Origin: Falciphora oryzae
Taxonomy: Eukaryota; Ascomycota; Sordariomycetes; Magnaporthales; Magnaporthaceae
Length of the DNA stretch: 64,000 bases
Assembly (NCBI GenBank): GCA_000733355.1
Contig: JNVV01000035.1
Span: 5,994 to 69,993 of the forward strand
Direction of reading: 5' to 3'
A program made the translations under genes and the position numbers. Numbering within the stretch: the stretch's first letter is position 1; every line of letters begins with the position of its first letter. Under the pieces are notes generated by a model that worked only from the letters and a program-made list of their open reading frames with translations, did not search any database and was not told where the DNA came from. This document shows positions 43,001-54,621 of the stretch, piece by piece.

Positions 43001-43713
43001 GGGGCTGTTTTAGACTATTGATTTTTTGGTTTTTTCGACCCCCGGCCGGTTTTTTGGATAAGCGAGGATCGTCACAAGGGGCTTTGCAATAAAAAATGTA
43101 CCTTTATAAATAGATTTCTTTTCTATTTTCAACCCCTAACAACAGTTCGCAAATAAATTTCCCCTTTAGGAGGTGGCAAAAAAAGAAAAAAAAAGATTTA
43201 TTATTATTTAGTCCTATTTGCACGCATTAAACCCTCGTGCCCGGCCTTTTACACGTGCCCGGCCTCTTACACGTGCCCGGCCTCTTACACGTGCCCGACC
43301 TCCTACACGTGCCCGGCCTCTTACACGTGCCCGGCCTCCTACACGTGCCCGGCCCTCTTTAAAGCGGCCCTTTTTGGGGCGGCCCTTGTTGGAGCGGCCC
43401 TCCTTGGGGCTCGAAATTTTTCAAGGTAAAAGCTCCTCGAAAGGCGGGAGGGTGGCCGGCTTTATATATTCAACGTGACACAGCTCTGGTTAGGGGGTGG
43501 CAAAGGAGGTGGCACCGGAAGTGGCAAAGGAGGTGGCAAAGGAGGCGGCCGGGGTTTGTGTTAACGCGACTCGTTAGCTTGGGAAAAGATACTTCTAGCG
43601 GGTTTTGCGAAGGATTTTCACAAGGGTTCGCGCGGATCCGCAAACCGGTTTTTAAACGGTTTTTGAAAATAATATGGAAAAACCAAAAAATCCGATTACC
43701 TTAGAACAGCCCC
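43001..43713. mobile_element. PIF/Harbinger-like MITE (713 bp, TSD TAA)
   Basis: The terminal inverted repeats begin GGGGCTGTTYTA and share about 38 diverged bp including GATTTTTTGGTTTTT. They are flanked by TAA at 42998-43000 and 43714-43716, the 3-bp TWA target typical of PIF/Harbinger. There is no transposase. The interior holds an 18-bp tandem array, GCGGCCCTT-type repeats and GGTGGCAAAGGA repeats (43490-43555). Confidence 0.7.
43236..43361 (+). repeat. Tandem array, 7 x 18 bp, with CACGTG in most units
   Basis: The unit CGTGCCCGGCCTCTTACA repeats at 43236, 43254, 43272, 43290, 43308, 43326 and 43344. Junctions create the palindrome CACGTG, the core binding site of bHLH factors. There are no spacers, so it is not a CRISPR array. 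Confidence 0.9.
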
Positions 43714-44154
43714 TAAGATAGAGGATTCGGATTTTGGTGCATTGATATCCTCTCGTGGAACCCCCTTTCGGTCCCGAAGTTCCCCTCTTTGCTCCTATAA
43801 GTATTGGGGTGGCCGTGCTCGTTGCCTGCCCGCTTCGGAACACCTCCGCGCGGTTCCATCGGCGTTTTCGTGGGAGCATGGAGCCCAAGCGAAAAATTGG
43901 GCACGAGTACATAAAAGCGACGTTTTTGCGCCTATAATCTCGACAGCATGCTGCCTGCGCATTGGCTGCCTGCGCATTGGCTGCCTGGCGGCTAGGCATA
44001 TGCGGCCCATCCAACCAGCTAGCAGATGCTCAGTCGTCGAGCCATTTCCCCTCTCCTTGTCCTCTTTTACTTTTTCGCTCATTCATCCACATCGCACTGG
44101 CACCGACCACCAATACCGCAACGCCGGCACAACCTACCACTAAAAAGCACTATT
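43714..44154. other. Upstream region of the NLR gene
   Basis: No gene recognised. Contains the doubled GCTGCCTGCGCATTG near 43950-43982. The NLR promoter should lie here. Confidence 0.4.
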
Positions 44155-47100
44155 ATGGCCCTGCCCCTGCCGAGTCGGCTTGCAAGGCAGACGGGGACTG
44201 AAAAGGAGGTTGAATAACGGTTTAAAACGATAATTGACAACCTGGTCGCGAAGTGGGATGAGCAGCTGTCTAGGGGCGAGCACTGGGCCGATAAGGCTAG
44301 AAGAAGCGCCAAAATTAGAGAGACCTTTGTGGACAAGATCTGGAGTCAAGTCGAGGACGGTTACGACAAGATGCTGCAAAACCTTGAGGCGCATTTCAAG
44401 GCCCGTCTCGAAGCGAAGGACATCGCTGCCGACTTGTCTGCGAAGGTCAAAGACGTTAACTCGATTAAATTGACGCTTAAGCGTCGCGAAAAGATAAAGC
44501 TCTTCACAAACGTTTAAAATGTCTTTACCCAGATGCACGATCTTGTGGGGCTCCGGATCGTACCGCACACTTCCGAAGCCCGAAAAGAAGTTTAGGACTT
44601 CATCGACAAAAAGTTCCATCAGCTGAAGCCAACAGCGCACATCTCGTTGGACCGTAAGGTCGGCGAATTCTAGGACGTGCGCTTCGGAGCTTACGAGTCC
44701 AACAACTACCGAGTCGGTATCAACCTGGAGTATGGGGCGTACGGTGGAAATTTGTCATCCTACGAAGGTGTTATGTTCGAAATCCAGGTGGCATCCTTGG
44801 CCGACGTGCTCGGCAACATCTTTACGCACCCGCTCCAGTATAAGAAGAAGCACGGCCCGCTCGACAAGCGAACGGAACAGACGCTGGACCTCTTAAAGGG
44901 GACTTTCAAATTCCTTAACGTGCACTTCGAGCAGTTCTTCGACGCGTACAATGTTATGCTTGAGGCGAAGGCGATCGAGGCCGAATTTAGCTCGGGCTCC
45001 GGGCGAGCTATGACCAAGGCTGCTAAAGTTGCTGCTTTGAGTGATTTGGGCAAGATGAGAGCAGATGTGGCAGCGGCCGTTACGGAAGCTCTCGAGGGGC
45101 GTATGCGTCATTTGGCAAACGGAGTACCAGACACGCCTTCCCGTGCGCCGGAATACTGGAGGCGTTATATGAAAAAGCAAAGCGAACAGTTCAAGTATGT
45201 TTCCTACTTTTCCATTTCACTCACTTCCCTTTTGTACCTCACTTGTTACTTGTCGCACCAGTCGCTTTATTCTTTCACCCTTTTCCCCTACTTCCACCTT
45301 CCCCTATTACCTGGGTTGCTTTATAACTTGCTTCTAACGCTTCATCAGGGAATTTCTACGCGAATTCCGACAGCAGCAAGACCGTTAATACCTGGAAAAG
45401 CTTCCGGTAGCAAAGGGCGCAGCATTTAACGCCGAAGCCAACGAGCACGACCCCAGCTGCCACCGTGATACCCGCGTGGACCTTCTTGCCGATATTTATA
45501 GATAAATTAAGGACCCGAACGGGAAAAGCATATTTTGGCTGCGCGGCATGGCCGGCACCGGCAAATCGACCATTTTTCGAACCGTGGCCAAAATACTTGC
45601 CGACACAAAGGTGCCTAACGCCAGCTTTTTTTTTAAAAAGGGCGAAAGCGACCGGGGCAAAGCAGCTATGTTCTTTACCACCATACTTGCTTAGCTCCTT
45701 ATCCAGCTGCCGGCTTTAGCCCCGCATGTCCGGAACGCTATAGAAAGCGACCCAGCCATCGTGGATAAAACCAAAAGAGAGCAGTTCGAAAAGCTTTTCC
45801 TAGAGCCGCTGGATAAGTGCAAGGGCGATGTCCTGGGGCCGTTTGCTATAGTGGTCGACGCGCTCGACGAATGCGATCGGGAAGAGGACGCTACTGCCTT
45901 GATTGACCTTATATCCAAAGCAAAAGATGCAACGTCGATCCATATCCGATTTTTTATTACCAGCAAACCCGAACTGTCCATCCGCCTTGGTTTTAAAAAA
46001 ATCGGCGACAGCTACCGAGACCTAGCCCTTTATAAGATTCTTGAGGCCGATATAAAAAGAGACATTTTTATCTTTTTGCGCTCGGAGCTAGCCAGAATCC
46101 GCGACGAGTTCAACATGACGTGCCCGGGGCTACTAACAAATTGGCCTCCATCCACCAATCTCGAAAGCCTTGTCGACATGGCTGTGCCCCTCTTCATCTT
46201 CGCATCGACAGCTTGCCGCTTTATTGCCGATAGCGATTACGGTAACCCCGGGGAGCAGCTGGACAAGATACTCGAGTACAGTAAAAAGGGCGGATGGTTT
46301 TAGCTTTATACGACGTATCTGCTAATTTTAAATCAGCTTCTTTTCAAGCGCAGGGAGAATGAGAAAACTGCGATAATTGCGTGGTTCCGCAAGATTGTTG
46401 GCACCATCGTACTTCTCGCCGATCCTCTCCCCACCTCATCGCTGGCACGGCTCCTTAGCACCTAGGAGAATATCGACTCGAAACTGCGCAAACTGCATTT
46501 TGTCCTTAACATTTCGAATGATCCGTTTGCCCTAATCAAACTGCTTTATCTATCTTTTCGCGACTTTTTTGTGGACGACGAAAATCGCGATGCGAACCCC
46601 TTCTGGGTTAACAAGCAAGACACTTATAAGCGGCTGGCAGACCGCTGCTTTCAACTGCTGTCAACTGGCAATAATTTCAAAAGAGACATTTGCGGCCTGC
46701 GTTTGCCTGGAACCCTCCGGTCCAAAATCGACAAGCAGACGATCGATTCCGCTTTGCCGCCCGAAGTCCAATATATTTGTCGATATTGGGTTTATTATTA
46801 GAAAAAAAGCAAACGGCGGATACGAGATGGTAATCCGGTTAACCGCTTTCTAACCGACTATCTCCTGTACTGGCTCGAAGCGTTAAGCGTAACGGGGCGG
46901 ATCCGAGAAAGTATCGGCATGCTAAATAGCCTGCTGGATATGCTCGACGTAGGCACTTTTACCATTCTTTTATTAAAAGAGATACGTATTGACATAGCTT
47001 TAGCCGGGAAACAGCATTGCAGCGTCGGCGCTTTTTCGTAACCTGCAGCGTTTTTTTCCGAATAATTGCACTATTATCGATGCATCGCCTTTCCAGATCT

Positions 47101-48053
47101 ACCACTCGGCTTTGCTATTTGCGCCAAAAAGGAGTGTGATTTGGAAATTATGGCGTAATAAGCTTTTAACTTACATTTTATTGCTATCACAAATGGATTT
47201 GGATTAGAATGCGTGTTTGCAAACTTTCGAAAAGCATAGCGAGTACGTTAATTCGGTCGCTTTTTCGCCGGACGGTCAAAGGCTCGCGTCGGCCTCCCAC
47301 GACAAAACCGTCAAGCTTTGGGACGCGGCGACGGGCGCGTGCGTTACGACGCTCAAAGGGCATGGCGATTAGGTCCATTCGGTCGCTTTCTCGCCGGACG
47401 GCCAAAGGCTCGCGTCGGCCTCCCACGACAAGACCGTCAAGCTTTGGGACGCGGCGACGGGCGCGTGCGTCACGACGCTTAAAAAGCATAGCAACTCGGT
47501 CCGTTCGGTCGCTTTCTCGCCGGACGGCCAAAGGCTCGCGTCGGCCTCCGACGACAACACCGTCAAGCTCTGGGACGCGGCGACGGGCGCGTGCGTCACG
47601 ACGCTTAAAAGGCATGGCGACTGCGTTGAATCGGTCGCTTTCTCGCCAGACGGCCAAAAGCTCGCGTCGGCCTCCCGCGATAACACCGTTAAACTCTGGG
47701 ACGCGGTCGCTTTTTCGCCGGACGGCCAAAGGCTCGCGTCGGCCTCCGGCGACAAAACCGTCAAGCTCTGGGACGCGGCGACGGGCGCGTGCGTCACGAC
47801 GTTCGAAGGGCACAGCAGCTCGGTCTTCTCGGTCGCTTTCTCGCCGGACGGCCAAAGGCTCGCGTCGGCCTCCCTCGACAAAACCGTTAAACTTTGGGAC
47901 GCGGCGACGGGCGCGTACGTTACGACGTTTAAAGGGCATGGCGCTTGTATCTATTCGGTCGCTTTCTCGCCAAACGGCCAAAAGCTCGCGTCGGCCTCCG
48001 GCGACAAAACCGTTAAGCTCTGGGACGCGGCGACGGGCGCGTGCGTTACAACG
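44155..48053 (+). pseudogene. NLR pseudogene, part 1: RelA/SpoT-like domain, NACHT, WD40 repeats 1-7
   Basis: The ATG at 44155 (MALPLPSRLARQTGTEKEVE). Exon 1 to 45194 encodes a RelA/SpoT-like fold: HDLVGLRIV (Asp 129), YRVGINLEYGAYGG, and FEIQVASL (Glu 209, Gln 211), the E-x-Q motif of nucleotide pyrophosphotransferases. The intron 45195-45348 has GTATGT, CTAAC and CATCAG. Exon 2 has Walker [10 protein letters not shown] (about 45549), Walker B FAIVVDALDECD (about 45842), helical ARC2-like segments, and, after a frameshift near 47000-47040, WD40 repeats. Stops are TAA or TAG (44215, 44515, 44593, 44671, 45391 and others). Fungal NLRs sense non-self; the N-terminal domain is the effector, NACHT oligomerises, and WD40 binds ligand. 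Interrupted at 48053 by Gypsy-2 and continued at 54627. Confidence 0.87.
47235..48053 (+). repeat. Near-identical WD40 repeats, 126-bp unit
   Basis: Units share [37 protein letters not shown]. Seven VAFSP starts precede the Gypsy-2 insertion and one follows it. The fourth and fifth are fused by an internal deletion at about 47704. Differences cluster after the GH pair and at SAS-x-D-x-T. Confidence 0.92.
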
Positions 48054-48565
48054 TGTAACAAACGGCGGCCTCTTTAGGGAAAGGAGGTCACGTCTAAAGG
48101 GAAAAGGGGGATCTCAAAGGTTCAGCAACTTAATAATCTGGTTTGTGCAAAGCTTGGCAAGCTAATAATAACAAAAAACAAGAAACGATTGCTTGGCCTT
48201 CGAACTCCCTTCATAAGGGGTCCTGCAGGCCCTTTTTATGCACAGCCTCCCAGCCACCCCTCGGCTGCCGTCGGCAGAGTCTCTTCCTCCATAATGCCCG
48301 TCCGGGCTGGCTGTGCTTTGGTGCGTTATAGTTTGGAACAACATGCTACTAACCCTTTGGTTTGGAACAACATGCCACTAACCCTTTGGTTTGGAACAAC
48401 ATGCCACTGATCCTTTGGTTTAAAACAACATGCCACTAACCTCCTGGTTTGGAACAACATGCCACTCTAGCGTACGCCCTTTTAGCTACTACCGGAGTCC
48501 CCCTTTGAAGCTACCGGTGGCGGTCCTTAAGGCTGCTAATCGTGGCTGCGGATCGGGGTGTTACA
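48054..48565 (-). repeat. 3' LTR of Gypsy-2 (512 bp)
   Basis: Plus-strand ends TGTAACAAACGG...GGGGTGTTACA. Contains tandem 29-bp units (GTTTGGAACAACATGCCACT core) at 48331, 48360, 48389 and 48418, plus a partial one at 48447: one unit more than the 5' LTR, exactly explaining the 29-bp length difference. Confidence 0.95.
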
Positions 48566-48816
48566 ACTATCCCCCTCCTAAAAAGGCTATCCTCGGCCTC
48601 CAACCTTCTCCTCCTTCTTCCTAGTGCAACGACAAATCTTCGTAAACTCGCAAGGGCGTTAACCGTCTCTTTCCCTTCGCTTAGGGGTGGGCGCTGGTCT
48701 CTAGTAAAACCTTTGGAAAAGGATAACCAATTTGGCGATTTTCAAGGCTCCTCTTCATTGCTTGGCTCCACGTCCTGGAGCTCGCGGATCTCTTGGTTCC
48801 TCCGACCTCGGGCCTT

Positions 48817-51800
48817 TTAAAAGGCTCGCACTTTCGCGGGTGCGTTTTGGAAGTGCTCCTCTGGTTTCCAAATGTTATACTCTGCCGGCCAGTCCTTCCA
48901 TTTGACCAGGTAGTACTTCTTGCCCTTGATGTAGCCCTCGTCTCGTACCTTTTCGACTTCCCATTCGTTTTGGTCGTTTTCGTACTCGGGCATAGGCAGC
49001 GGCACTTCGTCTCCTTATTTTCTAGCAGTGTACCGCTCGAGGTATTGCATAGGGAAAACGTCGTGCAAACGGCGGTGGTGTTCGGGAAGTGCCAATCGGT
49101 AGGCCTGCTAACCGATGCGTTCGGTAATCCGAAAAGGGCCGATCTATTTGGGTACTAACTTTTTGTTTTTCAACCGCAGGTTTTTCGTGGATAACTTTAC
49201 CAAATCTCCAACTGCGAACTGTATAAGGGTATGGTTTTTATTATAGTACTTAGCTGACCGTTCCTGTGCTTGCAGCAACGTTTCCTTAAGTTCTTTACGC
49301 ATTACGTAAAGCCGTTCGATACGGTTCCTTACTGCGGGTACCCTCCCTTTAGGGATATCGTCCGCGATATTAATCCGCATTTCGCAATCCGATCCGTATA
49401 AGAAGTAGAATGGCGAATGCCCTGTGGTAAAGTTCCTGCTATTGTTATAAGCGTACGCTGCTAATGGTAGCAGTAATGCTTAGGAATTTTCCGAACTAGC
49501 GCAGTAGTTGCGGAAGTAATTTTCGATTACACGATTTAAAACTTCCGTTTGCCCGTCCGTTTAAAGATGGTAGGCGGTCGACATGCGTCTTTTGATGATT
49601 TGGTATTTGCACATTTTTTCCCAAAAGGTACTAGTAATACGGCTATCCCGATCGCTAACGATGCTTTTAGGAATGCCGAATACGCATTCGATACGCTTGA
49701 AAAACAGTTTTGCGAACTATCCGGCGCTTATATCCGCTCGTGTAAGGATAAGCACTACGTATTTGGTTAACCGGCACACGACGACGAAAATCGCGTTAAA
49801 AGCCTGACCACTCGCCGTCCTGCTTTTAAGTAGGCCAGTTACCCAATCTAAAAAGATTTCTTTTATAAGCTATCCGTTTTTTAGCGGTAGCAGGGGTTTA
49901 AGCTTACCGTAGGGCTTGTAACGATAAATCGCCTTCCTTTAGCACTAAAAGCACGATGCTACATATGCAATAACATCCCTTTTAACCCCATCCCACCAAA
50001 AAAAGCGCTGGATTAAATCTAAGGTTTTAGCCACGCCCCAATAACCGGCTCCTGGAAAATCGTAAAATTGTTTCAAAATCTCGGTCTTTAAGGCCTCGTT
50101 TGCAGGGACATAAACCTGGTTTCCCCGGAAAATCAACTCGTTACCGTCAGCTAGGTGGAAGCACGATGCTCCTCGCTACCAAAGCGTCGTTTTAATATCT
50201 CGGTGCGGTGCGGTATATTTCGCGTTAGGTACTAGCAAGCGGGGCTTCTTGACTTCTATCAGCCTTTTAAGCAAATTTATGCTCGCCGGATCCCGCTTTT
50301 GTACGTCCCCAATCCATTTCCTTAGCAACGTTGGGATCCCCTCAAGGGAGTCCGATGCGTTGCTCTCAAGCCAATTTAAAGCGGTACGTGCTTCCTAGCG
50401 AGTAACAAATTGCATTTGTAGGGCATGGATAACCCTAAAGGTGTTTGAATCGTTGGCTAACGTAAGTTGTGCCAAACGTATGCTATCCCGCTCGCTTCGC
50501 CGGTTAGAAACAAAGTTTCTGGGGGATCGCTCGTTGGGTGCGCTTTTTGCGCTCACTGGCTAGGGAAGCTTATTAGGCGTCACTCCTTCGGCAATGTCCT
50601 TTACTACGTACTATTCATAACCCAGCACGTCTTTCCGACCCATTTTATTAGATAGCGTCGGCAAAAGCTTTTTAACGAAAATCTCCTATCCTTCCTCTTA
50701 ACCGTCCATATAATCCGGTTAACGAAATGGAGCGTCCGCCGGGTTCAGGGACCCTGGCCGGTACTTGATCTCGAAGTCGTACGGCGCCAACTGTAGTAGC
50801 CAGCGTGCCTAACGTCCGTTCAAACGCTTTTGCTTCATAAAAGCCTTCAGGTTCTCATAATCCGAAAATACCTTTATAGTTTGCGCTCCTTCGAAGTAAT
50901 GTCGCCAATAGCGAAAACTTCCCACTATTGCGAAAAGTTCCTTATCGTACACAAGGTACCGGATTTCGGCCCCTTTAAACTTCTAGGACCAAAAGGCTAC
51001 AGGGTGCCACTAGTCGCCGTGCTTTTGCAACAAAATGCCTGCCTTGGCAAAGTCGGAAGCATCCGTTTCCAACCGCAAAAGTAAACGCGGGTCGTAGTGC
51101 CGTAGTACTAGCGCGGTTATAAAGGCGTTAATTAGGTCTTCGAACGCTTGCTGCTATAATTCCTGCCAGTAATAGCCTATCTAGTCTAGCTTGCGTCCGT
51201 TCTTCATCCCTTGCAAAAGGTCGTACAAAGGCTTCGCCATGCGGGAAAAGCCGTAAATAAATCGTCGGTAAAAGTTGCAAAATCTAATAAAAACTTAAAT
51301 ATCTCTGTACGTGCGAAGTAGGTGGTTAATCCATTCGCGAACGACCTGGACACGCGCAGGGTCCATTTTAAGCCCTTCGGTATTAACGATAAAACCTAGG
51401 AACTTAAGTTCCTGCTAGAAAAAGGTGCACTTTTTCGGGTTAGCGTAAAGCTCGAAAGCGCGAAATCGATCCAAAACCAACTCTAGGTGGTGCTAGTATT
51501 CCTCCTCGCTATTGGAATAAATAAAGATATCGTTCAGATAAACGATAACGAAATCGTCCACTAAGCCTCGCAAAACCCGGTTAATATAGCTTTAAAACGA
51601 TGCTAGGGCGTTGGTAAGCCTGAAAAGTAGCACGAGGTACTCGTAATGCCCGTACTTGGTACGGAACGCGGTTTTCCACTCGTCGCCCTTTTTAATGCGA
51701 AATCGATAATAGGCGTTAACGAGGTCGATTTTAGAAAAGCATTTGGCACCGTTCAACCGGTCGAGCATTTCCCCAATAAATGGAAGGGGTGCTCTATTCT

Positions 51801-52530
51801 TAATAGTGATATCGTTTAGCCCTCAGTAATTAACGCACAAACGCAACGTGCCATCCTTTTTAGGGACAAAAATAACAGGTGCTCTTGCGGGTGATTGCGA
51901 TTTGCGGATGATGCTTTATGCGAAAGCATTAGCGAGGTACTCCCGGAGCGCTTCGAACTCGGCGGGAAACAGGTGATAAATCTGCTTCCACGGGGGCTCT
52001 TTGCCCGGGATCAAATCGATGGCGTAGTTACCGTAGCCATGCTTCGGAAGCATTTTTCCCTTGCGGACGTCGAACACGTCGGAATGGCTTTTTCGGAAGC
52101 TCATAGGAACGTTCCCTAAATCCGGCGGTTCGTTTAAAAAGTCCTCGAACGCATCGTCCTTTTTGGGGACGATAAAAGGGTTAAAGCGAATAAAACAAAC
52201 AAATACACGATCCTTTGCTTGGAGTTTTTTTCGGAATTAGTATGCGGATAGTTAATAAATGCGCGGGCGTTGGTTAAAACGCCAAATTCTTTCGGCCGGG
52301 TAAAAGTCCATAGCCAGTTCCTGCATCAATGGCATGCCCACAAGGATAGGGGCGTTTGCTAAGTTCTGATCGATAGCAAAAAACGGCCGGATAACTTTTA
52401 CCGGGGTGCCGTACTAATCATAAAGGCTTAAGCGTAGGTGATAAACACCGTAGGTCCTTACACCTTAGTCACCTGCAGCGGCTAAAGTGAAAAACTAGTG
52501 GTCGTATTTGGGACGGTTGCAAAGCTAATA
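48817..52530 (-). pseudogene. Gypsy-2 pol pseudogene: protease, RT, RNase H, integrase, chromodomain
   Basis: The minus-strand frame contains RT (about 52100-51300) with [40 protein letters not shown] and VIVYLNDIFIYS, where catalytic YLDD has become YLND. RNase H has LETDASDFA and YDKELFAIV. The integrase zinc region and core (50136-49300) have FLDWVTGL, IVSDRDSRITSTFWEK and TDGQTEVLNRVIENY, giving the D, D and E. A C-terminal KSTKNLRLK-type segment and a chromodomain (49005-48817, YYLVKWKDWPAEYNIWKPEE) follow. About 30 in-frame stops were seen, all TAA or TAG. Confidence 0.9.
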
Positions 52531-54092
52531 TCCCAAAAATTTGCAAAAGGTAATAGAAACTGTATTCATTTCGGCGAACGTGTTTAAGCCGATTTCGACC
52601 CTAACTTTTGGACCGCCGTTAGGAGCGCTAACGGTCCCCTTAGTAACGAGCGCAGGGGCTATACGAAGCTGGTCGTTACGGAACACCGGTGCGGGGATGA
52701 CCGGGTTCCCCTTTAGTTTTTCTAGCATTTGTCGCTTAGCTCCTTTCCGTCCTCCTCCCCCTTTTTTCGCTTCAAGGAATTAACTTTAGCTTTTCCGTCC
52801 GGAAGGGGCTCGCTATCTTTAATTGGGGGCTTAGTAGCGGAAAAGGAGCTTTTGCAATCTTTCGCTATATGGTTGGGCTTACCACACTTTATGCATACGT
52901 TTTCATCCTAACGTCGTTAGCGTTCGGTGGGTGAAAGTGTCGTACGTCCGTTGCCCCTATTGGGACGTTAATCGCGCCCTTCCTACCTGCTTCGGGGTTT
53001 ATAATTCTCGTCCTTATCCTTATTCGATTCCTTTTAGTCCTTTTTATTAAAAGATTTCTGGGGATCTTTTTTCTCGTCGTACGGGGCGCGGGCACCCGTA
53101 CCTAGGGTATCCCAAAGGATTTGGGCTGTGGCGATAAGGTCCTCCAAAGTCTCTGCCTTGTGGTGCATACCACGGGTGATTTGGACTTTTAAAGCGGGGA
53201 CTAAACGGACCACGTAGCCGTTAATATCTGCTGCTTGTCCTGCCTCGCCGCACACGCGTCGGTACCGTACTGCGAAAACACCGGGGTCTTTATTGTTTTT
53301 TTGCATAAATTGTTGCAAATCGTTAGTAGCCCGAAGGAGTGAAAAATCTCCTCGCAATGTGGTATTACGGAGCCATCGCATGAATTTGCGCCAATGCAGG
53401 CCTAGAATGGGGTTGGCTTTACGCGAGCCGTTGTAAGCGGAGTTGAGGTCGCTATTAAAGGTTCCGACAGCGGCTGCGATACGTAATTTAGCCGTAGTAA
53501 AGCCGTTAAAGTTGGCTTCGAAGGTGAGGTCGAGCTTGCTTTCCCAATGGTCGAAGTCCTATATTGAGCTTGGAAGCTTCAATTCGGGCATTTTTTATAA
53601 GATCTTGTGGCTGCCTTTATCCTTTTCGTATGAAAGAAAGGTATCGTTTTCCTCGTTATCGTTCCTAACTAAGGAGTGGTGTGATGGTGCCCGGGGTGCT
53701 AACTGGTTAGCAGGTCCTCCTAACGGGCGGTTGATTTCCTGGCCATGCTGCTAAGGGGTCGAAGCTTGAGAACGAGGCTAAGGTTGGGGCTGAGGGTGAT
53801 CCGGATCGTTCGAATCGTTTGGGAGGCTAAGGGCTTCGCGCATTGCCTTCCGTTCGATTAGGGCTTTTTAAAATTGTGATAGGATTTTAGTGGGAACGCA
53901 ATTACGTGAAACGTAATAGGCGAGCTGGGAACGGGTGTAGGAAGCAACGTTGTAGATGCTGAACTTGGGGTAACTTTTGGGGTTGTTGGGGGTAGGTTGC
54001 TCGCGTCCTGGGGGCAGGGTGGATGACCTTGTCCTTGGATCCTCGTCCCGTCCGGCGTCGTTAACCTCAATGAAGTCGCTAGAGTCGGATAT
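52531..54092 (-). pseudogene. Gypsy-2 gag pseudogene with intact zinc knuckle
   Basis: The coding frame begins at about 54092, where CACCATA replaces an expected CACCATG (SDSSDFIEVNDAGRDEDP follows). It passes through KFSIYNVASYTRSQLAYYVS and TTLRGDFSLLRATNDLQQFM to a CCHC knuckle CIKCGKPNHIAKDC near 52880-52920, used for RNA packaging. A conserved segment precedes the protease. Several TAG and TAA. Confidence 0.8.
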
Positions 54093-54138
54093 GGTGCCTG
54101 ATAAATGCTGAAGGTTTAAGCAGAGGAAGCAATCGAGT

Positions 54139-54621
54139 TGTAACAAACGGCGGCCTCTTTAGGGAAAGGAGGTTACGTTTAAAGGGAAAAGGGGGATCTT
54201 AAAGGTTTAGCAACTTAACAGTCTGGTTTGTGCAAAGCTCGGCAAGCTAATAATGATAAAAAATAAGAAACGATTGTTTGGCCTTCGAACTCCCTTCATA
54301 AGGGGTCCTGCAGGCCCTTTTTATGCACAGCCTCCCAGCCACCCTTCGGCTGCCGTCGGCAGAGTCTCTTCCTCCATAATGCCCGTCCGGGCTGGCTGTG
54401 CTTTAGTGCGTTATGGTTTGGAACAATATGCCACTAACCCTTTGGTTTAAAACAACATGCTACTAATACTCTGGTTTGGAACAACATGCCACTAACCTCC
54501 TGGTTTGGAACAACATGCCACTCTGGCGTACGCCCTTTTAGCTACTACCGGAGTCCCCCTTTGAGGCTACCGGTGGCGGTCTTTAGGGCTGCTGATCGTG
54601 GCTGCGGATCGGGGTGTTACA
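54139..54621 (-). repeat. 5' LTR of Gypsy-2 (483 bp)
   Basis: Matches the 3' LTR apart from transitions and one missing 29-bp unit. TSD CAACG follows at 54622-54626. Confidence 0.95.

Larger units (their letters stand above)
48054..54621 (-). mobile_element. Gypsy-2: full-length Ty3/Gypsy chromodomain element (6,568 bp)
   Basis: LTRs at 54139-54621 (5') and 48054-48565 (3') are flanked by CAACG (48049-48053 and 54622-54626). The minus strand encodes gag with a zinc knuckle, protease region, RT, RNase H, integrase and a chromodomain. AGGAGGGGGATAGT adjoins the 3' LTR as purine tract. It is inserted inside the WD40 region of the NLR gene, in opposite orientation. Damage is almost only TAA and TAG, with YLDD changed to YLND. 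Confidence 0.95.

Noticed and set aside
43236..43361. Regular repeats as a CRISPR array
   Set aside because: Units are directly adjacent with no spacers, and the context is fungal.
43218..43478. 86-residue ORF with repeated RARPLT
   Set aside because: Translation of the 18-bp minisatellite inside a MITE; no coding evidence.
47187..48165. Long open frames on both strands rich in Arg/Pro/Ser
   Set aside because: They are shadow frames of the 126-bp WD40 repeats, whose real frame gives VAFSPDGQ and KLWDAATG.
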